DNA of 27,527 nucleotides, from contig SYHM01000006.1 of assembly GCA_005799205.1 (NCBI GenBank), positions 1 to 27,527 on the forward strand, read 5' to 3'. The notes beneath the pieces were generated by a model. The model was not told the DNA's origin. It did not search any database and saw only the letters and a program-made list of their open reading frames with translations. Within the stretch, counting starts at the first letter, position 1, and every line of letters starts with the position of its first letter. Both the position numbers and the translations under genes were made by a program. Origin of the DNA: Planctomycetia bacterium (GTDB lineage Bacteria > Planctomycetota > Phycisphaerae > Phycisphaerales > SM1A02). This document shows positions 15,462 to 23,336 of the stretch, in pieces.

Positions 15462-16475
15462 TCAGCCCCGTGACGATGAACTCTCTGAATAACCCTCGGG
15501 CATTTGCATGCCGAGTGACAAACCGATCTCTTGAAGACGCTCATTGATTTCCTTGAGCGATGTCTTTCCGAACGAACGAAGTTCCATCAGGTCGGCTTCG
15601 GTCTTCAGAACCAACTCACCAACGGTCGCAACGCCAGCGGTCTGCAGACAGTTCGTGGCGCGGACCCCCAGATTGAGGTCGAGCAGCGTCATGGCGAACT
15701 TCTTTTCCAAACTCGAGTCAACTTCTTGGTCTGATGTGAGCCCAGCTTCAACCAAATCCTGTCCCGCCGAATCGAACTGCACGAATGGATTGACGTGCTT
15801 GCGCAAGATCTTCCCAGCCTCGACAAGCGCCATTTCTGGCGTGACGGTGCCATTGGTCCACACATCAAGCACCAATCGGTCATAGTTGGTGCGCTGGCCA
15901 ACGCGCGTGTCTTCCACGCGATACCGCACACGCTGCACGGGCGTGAAGATCGCATCGACCGGAATATCACCGATGACCTGATCCTCTTCGGTTCCGTACT
16001 GCTCACTCGCTGGCTGATAGCCACGCCCGCGTTTCACAGTCAGATCTGCTTCGAAGCGAACCTTTTCAGTCACGCGGCAAATCAAGTGGTCCTGATTGAG
16101 AATGCGCACCGATGCATCGCTCTCAATCGATGCGCCCGTCACATCACATGGGCCTTCCACGCGAATGCGAACAGTCTTCGGCTCATCTCCGTCCATTTCA
16201 ACAACGAGCCCCTTGATGTTGAGCACGATGTCTGAGACATCCTGCACAACTCCGTGAATCGACGTGAACTCGTGCGTGACTCCTGCGATCTGCAATTTCG
16301 TCACCGCAGCGCCTTCGATGCTCGAAAGCAGAATGCGGCGCAGGCTGTTGCCGATCGTCGTGCCGAAACCACGCTCGAATGGCTCAGCCGAGAAACGACC
16401 GAACGTGTTGCTCAGGCTGCTCTTGTCGGCGATCACGCGCCCCGGTAACTCAAGACCTCTCCAGCGAATATGCAT
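15462..16475 (-). CDS. rpoA: RNA polymerase alpha subunit
   Basis: The alpha dimer nucleates RNA polymerase assembly, and its C-terminal domain contacts UP elements and activators. The N-terminal domain has FGRFSAEPFERGFGTTIGNSLRR and LSSIEGAAVTKLQI. The C-terminal domain (about 250-325) has LDLNLGVRATNCLQTAGV, with the Arg and Asn equivalent to E. coli R265 and N268, and LRSFGKTSLKEINERLQEIGLSLGM. It is 337 residues, the usual length. GGAGA is 9 nt before the ATG. In most bacteria rpsD lies between rpsK and rpoA; here there are 131 nt without it. Confidence 0.97.
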   Translation of the reverse strand: MHIRWRGLELPGRVIADKSSLSNTFGRFSAEPFERGFGTTIGNSLRRILLSSIEGAAVTKLQIAGVTHEFTSIHGVVQDVSDIVLNIKGLVVEMDGDEPKTVRIRVEGPCDVTGASIESDASVRILNQDHLICRVTEKVRFEADLTVKRGRGYQPASEQYGTEEDQVIGDIPVDAIFTPVQRVRYRVEDTRVGQRTNYDRLVLDVWTNGTVTPEMALVEAGKILRKHVNPFVQFDSAGQDLVEAGLTSDQEVDSSLEKKFAMTLLDLNLGVRATNCLQTAGVATVGELVLKTEADLMELRSFGKTSLKEINERLQEIGLSLGMQMPEGYSESSSSRG

Positions 16476-16491
16476 GACTCAAATCTCCAAT

Positions 16492-16569
16492 CCAGCAGGT
16501 GTCCAGTCCGAACCGAACGAGCCAGGCCTCGCTCGGAGTACGCATGCCCTGCTGGGCGGTGTGCGGACT
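16492..16569 (-). promoter_or_regulatory. Pseudoknot-like inverted repeats upstream of rpoA
   Basis: In mRNA order (- strand) AGTCCG (16569-16564) can pair with CGGACT (16510-16505), and CCAGCAGG (16555-16548) with CCTGCTGG (16499-16492). The two helices interleave, which is the topology of a pseudoknot. CGAGC/GCTCG (16518-16522/16531-16535) adds a small inner hairpin. The last arm ends 16 nt before the rpoA ATG, next to the Shine-Dalgarno sequence. In E. coli the alpha operon mRNA has a pseudoknot bound by S4 at rpsM. Whether this element is analogous is only a hypothesis. Confidence 0.45.
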
Positions 16570-16606
16570 CCTTCTATGAGGCCAAGCGAAACGATGAATC
16601 TTGATA

Positions 16607-16981
16607 CTAGACGCGACGCTTTTTGGGCGAACGACATCCATTGAATGGCAGCGGGGTCTGATCCTCGATCGACAAGACCTTGAGACCATTTGCCTGGAGT
16701 GCCGTCACAGCAGACTCGCGCCCAGGACCCGCTCCTCGAACCCGAACCTCAACTTCCCGCATGCCCACGCGGCGCGCCTTGCCTGCGGCTCGCTCACTTG
16801 CGCGACTCGCGGCAAACGGGGTGCTCTTACGCGCACCCTTGAAGCCGACACTGCCCGCCGAGTCCCAACAAATGGTCTCGCCGTTGGTGTCCGTGATGGT
16901 GACAATCGTGTTATTGAATGTGGCAGCCACATTCACGATGCCCTTGATGATGTTCTTTCGAATCTTTGGTTTCTTCGACAT
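16607..16981 (-). CDS. rpsK: Ribosomal protein uS11
   Basis: uS11 sits on the 30S platform next to the E site. The 124-residue protein has the family motifs GIVNVAATFNNTIVTITD, CWDSAGSVGFKGARKSTPFAA and VEVRVRGAGPGRESAVTAL, and ends RSPKKRRV, the usual basic tail. Length is normal. It follows rpsM by 26 nt, and the next gene down is rpoA because rpsD is missing from this spot. Confidence 0.97.
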   Translation of the reverse strand: MSKKPKIRKNIIKGIVNVAATFNNTIVTITDTNGETICWDSAGSVGFKGARKSTPFAASRASERAAGKARRVGMREVEVRVRGAGPGRESAVTALQANGLKVLSIEDQTPLPFNGCRSPKKRRV

Positions 16982-17007
16982 GGTGTAGTTCTCGTGCAGC
17001 GAGCGGA

Positions 17008-17385
17008 TTAACCGTTCACGCCCTTCTTACCGGCGACGGTCTTCTTCTTGCCCTTGCGTGTGCGGGCATTGGTGCGTGTGCGTTGCCCACGGCAAGGCAG
17101 CGAACGGCGATGACGCTCTCCGCGGTAAGCGTGGATGTCCTTGAGGCGCTGAATGTCCTGCGTCACTTGTCGGCGCAGCGCACCTTCGACGATGTAACTG
17201 TCGTCGATCTCCTTCGAGATCGCGGCGAGTTCTTGGTCGCCAAGGGTGTGCGTACGGCGATCAGGATCGATCCCAGTCTTGCCCAGGATCGCGGCGGCAC
17301 CCTTTGGGCCGATGCCGTGAATGTACTGAAGCGAGTAGAGGATCTTCTTCTTGTCTGGGATGTCGATACCGGCGATACGTGGCAT
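17008..17385 (-). CDS. rpsM: Ribosomal protein uS13
   Basis: uS13 is on the 30S head and contacts bridges to the 50S subunit and the P-site tRNA. It starts MPRIAGIDIPDKKKILYSLQYIHGIG and contains HAYRGERHRRSLPCRGQRTRTNARTRKG, the strongly conserved rRNA-binding tail. The 125 residues match the family. It lies 19 nt after rpmJ. Confidence 0.97.
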   Translation of the reverse strand: MPRIAGIDIPDKKKILYSLQYIHGIGPKGAAAILGKTGIDPDRRTHTLGDQELAAISKEIDDSYIVEGALRRQVTQDIQRLKDIHAYRGERHRRSLPCRGQRTRTNARTRKGKKKTVAGKKGVNG

Positions 17386-17404
17386 AGTGAGCTCCGAGTG
17401 TGGT

Positions 17405-17521
17405 TCAGCCCTGGCGCTGCTTCAGCCGAGGGTTCTTCTTGTTGATGACAAAGCGCTTGCCCTTTCGGACAACAATCTGGCAATCGAGTGTGCGGCGCTT
17501 GATACTGCTTCGAACTTTCAT
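17405..17521 (-). CDS. rpmJ: Ribosomal protein bL36, zinc-free form
   Basis: This 38-residue ORF starts MKVRSSIKRRTLDCQIVVRK and ends NPRLKQRQG, which fits bL36 in the large subunit. The usual form binds zinc through three Cys and one His. Here only C14 remains (TLDCQIV), and the later positions read RFVINKKN, so it is the C-minus type that needs no zinc. It sits between infA and rpsM, its normal place, 51 nt after infA. It was found by reading the short gap between those genes. Confidence 0.93.
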   Translation of the reverse strand: MKVRSSIKRRTLDCQIVVRKGKRFVINKKNPRLKQRQG

Positions 17522-17572
17522 GATGAACTCCGTGTTCTTGAATCTCTTGAATCGTGGTAGAAACTGTGTTGC

Positions 17573-17788
17573 TTATCTTCTGAAGGTGATCCGACCCTTG
17601 GTCATGTCGTATGGACTCATCTCGATCGTGACTTGGTCGCCAGGGAGAATTCTGATGAAGAACTTTCGCATCTTGCCGCTGACATAGGCCAAAATCTCTT
17701 GGCCGTTCTGAAGTTTGACTCGAAACATCGCATCGGGCAGTGCTTCGGTGACTTCGGCTTCAAGCGTGATCTTCTCTTCTTTGGCCAT
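17573..17788 (-). CDS. infA: Translation initiation factor IF-1
   Basis: IF1 is an OB-fold protein that binds the 30S A site during initiation. The 71-residue product begins MAKEEKITLEAEVTEALPDA and contains FRVKLQNGQEILAYVSGKMR and LPGDQVTIEMSPYDMTKGRI, almost textbook. ATG 17788 is chosen for the normal MAKE start, although the frame is open further upstream into map. map ends 8 nt before it, so the two are in one transcript. Confidence 0.97.
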   Translation of the reverse strand: MAKEEKITLEAEVTEALPDAMFRVKLQNGQEILAYVSGKMRKFFIRILPGDQVTIEMSPYDMTKGRITFRR

Positions 17789-17796
17789 GAACTCCT

Positions 17797-18792
17797 TCAA
17801 CCGTGATTCGTATCGTGACCTTCGGGTGACGAGATTGAGGCGCGCGCCTCGTCGAGCATCTCGCACCCGGTCCGTGTGACAACCACCGTGCGCTCAACTG
17901 AGCAGCCGGCAGCGCCAGACGCTGTCCGCATCGTCCATCCATCATCGCCTTCGACGAACTGCACGCCGATTGCGAAACCGTCGGCGTCCACGCAACGGAT
18001 TCCATCGGGATGCTGCACGACCGTCGGTTCAACCGACAACACCATGTCTGGCAGCAATGTGAAATCGCCGCGGGTTTCAAACTCACGGTCGATCGCGCAT
18101 GGCGCGATTGGAGCCTCATGAAGCGCGCGGCCAACGCCGTGCCCTGCGTAGCCCGTGACAAGACCCAAACTCCGCGAGGCGGCAACATCCTGCATCGCGC
18201 GTGCAACCGTCGACCACCGCACACCAGGAGCGATCGTCGCGACGGCAGCGTCGAGCATTTCGTGGCATCCAGTCACAATCGCATGTCGCTCGCACGTTCC
18301 CGTTCCGACCACAACACAATCTGCAATATCGGCACACCAGCCACGCAAACGCACGGCCACATCCACAGTCACGAGATCGCCGTCGCGAAGCGGGACATCT
18401 GTTGGCACAGCATGGATCAACCGATCGTTCACGGCGATGCAACACGCTGCCGGAAACGTGCGCGCGCCAGCATCGAGCTCGTCAAACGATGGGCTCTGGA
18501 TCACGCTTTCAGCGCGCTCCGAGGCGATGACACCTGCGACCACGGCGGCGAGTGACGATGGCAATGCGCCTGCGACCGCGCACCGCAATGCCGCGTCAAC
18601 AGCCGCACGTGCGATCAGAGCACTCGCGCGAATCGCTTCGATCTCTTCAGGCAATCGCAGTTCAACTTGGCGTCCACCACCAGTTGAGGGACGACGAGAG
18701 GGGTTTGCGAGTCGAACCGTCGCAACAACTCCACCCCGACGCGCATCGGCGTCAGTGAGAAGGTCGTTCGGAGTCGTTCGAAAAGTCACCAC
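17797..18792 (-). CDS. map: Methionine aminopeptidase, N-terminally extended
   Basis: It removes the initiator Met from nascent proteins using two metal ions. The metal ligands are recognisable: D144 (TVDVAV), D155 (CADIADC), H218 (GYAGHGVGRALHEAP), E255 (LSVEPT) and E300 (CSVERTVVVT). H127 matches the substrate-side His. At 331 residues it is ~65 longer than the E. coli enzyme. About 40 residues at the N-terminus are low in similarity, and an Asp/Gly-rich stretch lies before the last Glu. The start is GTG 18792 with GAGG 8 nt upstream, overlapping the secY stop. The usual adk between secY and map is absent. Confidence 0.9.
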   Translation of the reverse strand: MVTFRTTPNDLLTDADARRGGVVATVRLANPSRRPSTGGGRQVELRLPEEIEAIRASALIARAAVDAALRCAVAGALPSSLAAVVAGVIASERAESVIQSPSFDELDAGARTFPAACCIAVNDRLIHAVPTDVPLRDGDLVTVDVAVRLRGWCADIADCVVVGTGTCERHAIVTGCHEMLDAAVATIAPGVRWSTVARAMQDVAASRSLGLVTGYAGHGVGRALHEAPIAPCAIDREFETRGDFTLLPDMVLSVEPTVVQHPDGIRCVDADGFAIGVQFVEGDDGWTMRTASGAAGCSVERTVVVTRTGCEMLDEARASISSPEGHDTNHG

Positions 18793-18796
18793 GTGT

Positions 18797-20209
18797 TTAG
18801 CCTCGTGCCGATCGGATGCGTGGACCAGACTCGCTCGTTCCTGTCGAAAGGAATCCGGAGTAGTTCCGCATCAAGAGATTCGCCTCAATGCGCTGCACGA
18901 TGTCCAGGGCAACGCTGACGACGATCAAGAGTCCAGTACCACCGAGAAACTGTGCGACGAAGAATGGGATCCCGAGCTGCTGACTGACGATCGTTGGAAT
19001 GATCGCGATCAGCGCCAACGCGCCAGCTCCCACATAAGTGATTCTCGAGATGACCGTCTCGAGATACTCCGCCGTGCGCGGCCCAGGGCGCAGTCCCGGG
19101 ATGAAAGAACCATGCTCTCGAAGTTGCTTGGCCATGTCAGATGGTGAGAGCTGCACCGTCGTCCAGAAGTACGAGAAGAAGTAGATCAGCACGATCTCGA
19201 CGAGCACATATGGGTAAGCACCGATCTGCAGATTCTGCGCCACAAAACTCGTAATGCTTGACCATGTCGAAGACGCATCAGCCGCCGCAGCGCGCGATGC
19301 GATCCATGCGCATCCAGAGGCCGGGAACATCATGAGCGTGCTTGCGAAAATGATCGGCATGACACCAGCGTGGTTGATGCGCAGCGGCAAGTAGTGCTTC
19401 TGGCCTCCGTAGACCTTGCGGCCGCGGGTGTGCTTGGCTTGTTGAATCGGAATGCGACGCTGCGCGACCGTGATGATGATTGCGCCACCGACCACGAAGA
19501 GGAATCCGGCAAGCAGCACAATCAATCCAACCACGCCGATCTTTGAATCGCCACCTTGCACGCTCGCGTCAAAGTTCTCGAAAATCCACGAGGCCGCGCT
19601 CGGCATCCGTGACAAGATGCCCGCGGTCAAAATGATCGACACACCGTTGCCGATCCCGTACTTGTCCACTTGCTCGCCGAGCCACATCAAGAAGAGACTT
19701 CCTGCGGTGAGCCCGAAGATTCCAGAGATATAGAAGATCACGAGACCGCCGCCGATTTGGAACTGCGGCTGCACCAAGTTCTGCGTGCGAAGGAACCCGA
19801 GCCACATCAAACCCTGCAGGAGGCAGAGCCCAACGGTCGCGTACCTCGTCCACTCCATGATCTTGGTCTGTCCCGACATCCCCTCTTTCTTCAGGTCTTG
19901 CAGCGCTGGAACAACGGCCTGCAACAACTGGAAGATGATGCTCGCCGTGATGTACGGCATGATGCCGAGTCCGAAGATGGTGGACTGCTGCAGCGATCCG
20001 CCAGAGAAGATCGATGCATACTCGAGCAAACGACCGAACCCAGTTTGATCCGTGGACGCACGCTCTGCTGCCCGCGCCAGTTCGGTTTGATCGACTCCAA
20101 GCAGTGGAATCCAAAAACCGATTCGATAAATGACCAGCACGCCGAGTGTGAAGAACACCTTGTTGCGTAGGTCGCGAATCCGAAAGATGTTTGCAAACGC
20201 TTGCAGCAT
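18797..20209 (-). CDS. secY: Preprotein translocase subunit SecY
   Basis: SecY is the channel of the inner-membrane Sec translocon. The 470 residues contain about ten hydrophobic segments, from FFTLGVLVIYRIGFWIPLLG near the N-terminus to LLIVVSVALDIVQRIEANLL near the C-terminus. Family motifs are SIFSGGSLQQSTIFGLGIMP (plug region), GIGNGVSIILTAGI, RRIPIQQAKHTRGRKVYGG, PLRINHAGVMPIIFAS and FIPGLRPGPRTAEYLE. A small Ala/Ser-rich insertion lies around 305-320. It is 17 nt downstream of rplO and partly overlaps the map ribosome-binding site. Confidence 0.97.
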   Translation of the reverse strand: MLQAFANIFRIRDLRNKVFFTLGVLVIYRIGFWIPLLGVDQTELARAAERASTDQTGFGRLLEYASIFSGGSLQQSTIFGLGIMPYITASIIFQLLQAVVPALQDLKKEGMSGQTKIMEWTRYATVGLCLLQGLMWLGFLRTQNLVQPQFQIGGGLVIFYISGIFGLTAGSLFLMWLGEQVDKYGIGNGVSIILTAGILSRMPSAASWIFENFDASVQGGDSKIGVVGLIVLLAGFLFVVGGAIIITVAQRRIPIQQAKHTRGRKVYGGQKHYLPLRINHAGVMPIIFASTLMMFPASGCAWIASRAAAADASSTWSSITSFVAQNLQIGAYPYVLVEIVLIYFFSYFWTTVQLSPSDMAKQLREHGSFIPGLRPGPRTAEYLETVISRITYVGAGALALIAIIPTIVSQQLGIPFFVAQFLGGTGLLIVVSVALDIVQRIEANLLMRNYSGFLSTGTSESGPRIRSARG

Positions 20210-20226
20210 TGGATCGTTCGTGCGGT

Positions 20227-20826
20227 TCAGTTCTTATCGTTCGATGGCGCGTCGTTCGATGGCTTCGAATCGGACTTTGCGTCCGCCTTCGCCTTTGGAG
20301 CGCGCTTCGCGGCATTTGCCTTCTTCGTCGCTTCGGCTTCGGCCTCCGCAATCGCCTCTTCGGCAGCTTTTGCCGCCTTCGGAGTGAGAATGATGCTGCC
20401 GCCTGCGGCTTCAATCTTCGCCTTTGCCTGAGCTGAGAAGCGATCAGCGGTCACGCTCAGCTTCACTGCAATCTCGCCCGTGGCCAGCACCTTCAGCGGC
20501 AGTTTGCTGTCACGGATGAGTCCCACGCGAACAAGTGAGTCGACATCAACATGCGTACCCGCTGCAAAGTGCTTGGCAAGATCGGACACATTGACGATGT
20601 GGTAATCCACGCGAAAGTCTGCGTTCGAGAATCCACGCTTTGGAAAGCGCCTCAAGAGTGGCGTCGAGCCTCCTTGATAGCCGGGCCGGCTTGTCCACCC
20701 TGCGCGACTCTTCGCACCATTGTGGCCGCGACCGCTCGTGCCGCCCTTGCCACTGCCTTCGCCGCGTCCAACGCGCATACGCAACTTGTGCTTTCCGACT
20801 TTGGCTGTGACATCGTGAATCATCAT
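20227..20826 (-). CDS. rplO: Ribosomal protein uL15 with low-complexity tail
   Basis: uL15 is an early-assembly protein of the 50S subunit. The N-terminal part has the rRNA-binding glycine-rich sequence RVGRGEGSGKGGTSGRGHNGAKSR in its normal place, then TPLLRRFPKRGFSNADF. The core ends near residue 145. About 50 further residues are an Ala/Lys/Glu-rich then Ser/Asp-rich tail (from PKAAKAAEEAIAEAE on), giving 199 residues against ~145 usual. It follows rpsE directly, because rpmD (uL30) is missing. Confidence 0.95.
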   Translation of the reverse strand: MMIHDVTAKVGKHKLRMRVGRGEGSGKGGTSGRGHNGAKSRAGWTSRPGYQGGSTPLLRRFPKRGFSNADFRVDYHIVNVSDLAKHFAAGTHVDVDSLVRVGLIRDSKLPLKVLATGEIAVKLSVTADRFSAQAKAKIEAAGGSIILTPKAAKAAEEAIAEAEAEATKKANAAKRAPKAKADAKSDSKPSNDAPSNDKN

Positions 20827-20884
20827 GGCTAGTTACTCCTGATCAAGAAACTGAAATCAAACTGAAACTCTGTGGTCAGAACTC

Positions 20885-21661
20885 TCAACTCGAAACGGGC
20901 TGGCTCGCGCCATCAGCGGATCCAGCGGGCGAATCGCCAGCTGGCGCAGCACCCGGTGCTGTCGCAGGCGCGGATGGTGTGAATGGACGGGCTCCTTCAT
21001 CAGATCGTGAGCGACCGCCGCCACTGAATCCACGGCCCCCACCAGAGCGGCCACCACCGCCACCACGCCGGCGTTCATCGCCGACGGTGTTGACTGGTGC
21101 TGCCGCTCGCTCGCCCGAGCGCTGCGATGGCATTGCCGCGATTCCGCGTGCGATCGAGTCTTCGACTGTGGTGGTTCCGAGGGTGACTCCGCGCAATTGT
21201 TCAACGCGCTCGCGTGTGCGAAGCGACTCGAGCGCAGCGAATGTCGCCTTGACGAGGTTCTTGGCATTGGTCGATCCAAATGCCTTGGTCAGACAATCCT
21301 GCACACCAAGCATGTCAAGCACTGCGCGCACCGAAGCACCTGCGATGACGCCAGTTCCTGGACTCGCCGGAACCAAACGCACCGATGAGGCGCCGAAGCG
21401 ACCTTCAACCGAATGCGGAAGTGTGCGACCCTGCAGCGGATACGCGCGCAACTTGCGCTTGCCTTCGCGCGTTGCCTTCTCAACACTCGTGGGAACCTGA
21501 TTGCTCTTGGCGTAGCCGACTGCAACCTTGCCATGTCGATCACCCACAACAACGAGTGCGCCGAAACTGAATCGGCGGCCACCTGCCACCGTCGACGAGG
21601 TGCGAAACACCTTGACTGTTGTTGCATCGACGCCGCTGTCATCACCAAAGTTATCGTTCAT
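20885..21661 (-). CDS. rpsE: Ribosomal protein uS5 with glycine-rich tail
   Basis: uS5 helps shape the mRNA entry site and decoding accuracy. The core shows VAGGRRFSFGALVVVGDRHG, VGYAKSNQVPTSVEKATR and PASPGTGVIAGASVRAVLDMLGVQD. ATG 21661 is preferred over ATG 21679 because GAGG is 8 nt upstream of it; the product is then 258 residues against ~165 usual. After about residue 195 comes an RGG-like glycine/arginine-rich region (GGGGGRSGGGRGFSGGGR) and an Ala/Pro/Ser-rich end. rplR lies upstream and rplO downstream. Confidence 0.95.
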   Translation of the reverse strand: MNDNFGDDSGVDATTVKVFRTSSTVAGGRRFSFGALVVVGDRHGKVAVGYAKSNQVPTSVEKATREGKRKLRAYPLQGRTLPHSVEGRFGASSVRLVPASPGTGVIAGASVRAVLDMLGVQDCLTKAFGSTNAKNLVKATFAALESLRTRERVEQLRGVTLGTTTVEDSIARGIAAMPSQRSGERAAAPVNTVGDERRRGGGGGRSGGGRGFSGGGRSRSDEGARPFTPSAPATAPGAAPAGDSPAGSADGASQPVSS

Positions 21662-21716
21662 ATTTGTAGCCTCAAGCATTCACTCGCTGGCGCGAGTAGG
21701 TCCTGTCAAAAGTGGT

Positions 21717-22079
21717 TCAGAATTTCAATCCTGCTTCGCGCGCTGCATCTGCGAGCGCCTTGATTCGTCCGTGATATCGATAGCCGCCCCGGTCGAAGAC
21801 GACTTGGCCGACTCCTGCCTTGATTGCGCGCTCTGCGACGGCGCGTCCGACAACAGATGCCGCATCGGCATTCCCGCCAACTTTGCCGCTCAGATCGACG
21901 TCGAGCGAAGAGGCCGCAGCGAGCGTGCGACCTGCGAGATCGTCAATGATCTGAACATAGATGTGGCGTGGCGAACGAAAGACCGCCAACCGAGGGCGCG
22001 ATGGAGTCCCGCGAAGCGTCTTTCGCAACCCGTTTCGTCGGCGTGTGCGACGAGTTCGTTTCTGAGTGCAAATATCCAT
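21717..22079 (-). CDS. rplR: Ribosomal protein uL18
   Basis: uL18 binds 5S rRNA in the central protuberance of the 50S subunit. The 120-residue product has a basic start (KRTRRTRRRNGLRKTLRG), PRLAVFRSPRHIYVQIIDD, and the C-terminal VVFDRGGYRYHGRIKALADAAREAGL, all typical. Length is normal. It lies 23 nt after rplF. Confidence 0.97.
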   Translation of the reverse strand: MDICTQKRTRRTRRRNGLRKTLRGTPSRPRLAVFRSPRHIYVQIIDDLAGRTLAAASSLDVDLSGKVGGNADAASVVGRAVAERAIKAGVGQVVFDRGGYRYHGRIKALADAAREAGLKF

Positions 22080-22102
22080 GGTGAAAATTCCTTTCGCGCG
22101 CC

Positions 22103-22666
22103 TTAGGCGCCGAACGCCTTGCCCTTCTTGCGCTGAATGACTTCCGTTGCGTACTTGATGCCCTTGCCGTTATAGGGTTCGGGCTTGCGCTGGCTTCGGA
22201 TCAGGCTTGCGAAGGCACCGACCTTCTGCGAATCGACTCCAGTCAGCGTGATAAGCGTGTTGTTCTCAATCGTGCACACGACTCCCTCGGGCACGAGCAA
22301 ATCGATTGGATTGCAGAACCCAACGGTGAGGATCAACTTCTTGCCCTGCAGCTTTGCTGTCCAACCAACCCCGATGACTTCGAGCTTCATCGAGTATCCC
22401 TCGACGACGCCCTTCACCATCTTGTTCAAGACAGCGCGCGTCGTCCCCCAATATGCTCGGCGATTCCCTTCGTCGATGCGCTTCATGTCATCGAGGGTGC
22501 ACGAAATCGACTTCGAGTCCGCGAGGAACGCCACGACGATCTCTGGTCGGTAGGTAAACGTGTTCTTGCCCTTGGGACCTTGCAGGTCAACTGTGCGCGT
22601 GGCGGCGTTGACAGCAACCTTCACGGTTGCTGGCACGGCGATGAGTTGTTTTCCGATTCGGCTCAT
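22103..22666 (-). CDS. rplF: Ribosomal protein uL6
   Basis: uL6 is near the factor-binding site of the 50S subunit. It starts MSRIGKQLIAVP, has VDLQGPKGKNTFTYRPEI, LNKMVKGVVEGYSMKLEVIGVGW, GFCNPIDLLVPEGVV and RKPEPYNGKGIKYATEVIQRKKGKAF. ATG 22666, preceded by AAGGA, is the family start; the frame is open 13 codons further into the rpsH end. The product is 187 residues, the usual size. Confidence 0.96.
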   Translation of the reverse strand: MSRIGKQLIAVPATVKVAVNAATRTVDLQGPKGKNTFTYRPEIVVAFLADSKSISCTLDDMKRIDEGNRRAYWGTTRAVLNKMVKGVVEGYSMKLEVIGVGWTAKLQGKKLILTVGFCNPIDLLVPEGVVCTIENNTLITLTGVDSQKVGAFASLIRSQRKPEPYNGKGIKYATEVIQRKKGKAFGA

Positions 22667-22689
22667 GTGATTCTTCCTTCTCGTATCGT

Positions 22690-23088
22690 TCAAGAGACGG
22701 CGCAAACGACTTCACCGCCAACACGCATCTCGCGTGCCTTGCGGTCACTCATGACACCCTGACTCGTTGAGACCACTGTGATCCCGAGTCCTTCAAGTAG
22801 CCGCGGCAACTTCTCGGCGCCGCAGTAAACGCGACATCCCGAGTGCGACACACGATCGATACGGTTGATCAGCGTTTCGCCGCGTGGCCCATACTTCAAC
22901 TGCACGCGCAGGAGTCCCTGACGGCCATCGGGAATGACTTCGAACCCTGTGATAAAGCCTTCGTCTCGCAACACCTCGAGCACGCCACGATTCAGGCGGT
23001 TGTTGAGGCAGGTGACGCTCTTGCGGCGGATCGACACCGCATTGCGGATGCGGGTCAACATATCGGCAGTGAGATCTTGGAGTGACAT
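22690..23088 (-). CDS. rpsH: Ribosomal protein uS8
   Basis: uS8 is a primary binder of the central domain of 16S rRNA and in E. coli represses the spc operon. It starts MSLQDLTADMLTRIRNA and ends with the conserved block GLGITVVSTSQGVMSDRKAREMRVGGEVVCAVS. The 132 residues match the family. It lies 21 nt after rpsN. Confidence 0.96.
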   Translation of the reverse strand: MSLQDLTADMLTRIRNAVSIRRKSVTCLNNRLNRGVLEVLRDEGFITGFEVIPDGRQGLLRVQLKYGPRGETLINRIDRVSHSGCRVYCGAEKLPRLLEGLGITVVSTSQGVMSDRKAREMRVGGEVVCAVS

Positions 23089-23109
23089 GTTTGTTCCTTC
23101 AGATTGGAG

Positions 23110-23295
23110 TTACCACGATGCCTTGCGCATGCCTGGGATCATTCCCAGCAATGCCAACTCGCGCAACATGTGTCGGCTGATCCGGAACTTCCGGAAGTAC
23201 GCCCGAGCGTGGCCAGTGATCTCGCAACGATTGCGCTTGCGCGTCGAGAACTTCGGCGTGGTCTTCATCTTTGCGAATACGCGTTTGCTTGCCAT
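23110..23295 (-). CDS. rpsN: Ribosomal protein uS14, short form without zinc ligands
   Basis: uS14 is on the 30S head. The 61-residue protein starts MASKRVFAKMKTTPKFSTRK and ends LALLGMIPGMRKASW, the standard C-terminus. Short uS14 normally carries a CxxC...CxxC zinc ribbon. Here the pattern reads RNRCEITGH and RISRHMLREL, so only C24 is left and the other three ligands are Thr, Ser and Met. The replaced positions look like the long zinc-free form, although the length is that of the short form. The start ATG 23295 lies inside a longer open frame whose upstream part overlaps rplE and is not coding. It lies 41 nt after rplE. Confidence 0.94.
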   Translation of the reverse strand: MASKRVFAKMKTTPKFSTRKRNRCEITGHARAYFRKFRISRHMLRELALLGMIPGMRKASW

Positions 23296-23336
23296 AGTGC
23301 TTCCTGTTGTTCCTTCTGTGCGTCTCGGTGCTCTTC

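Noticed and set aside
18155..19147. 330-codon + strand ORF across map and secY
   Set aside because: Low-complexity Arg/Ser/Thr translation opposite two firm genes; explained by GC-rich codon use.
19569..20414. 281-codon - strand ORF overlapping secY and rplO in another frame
   Set aside because: It overlaps clear genes on the same strand in a different frame and has no family features.
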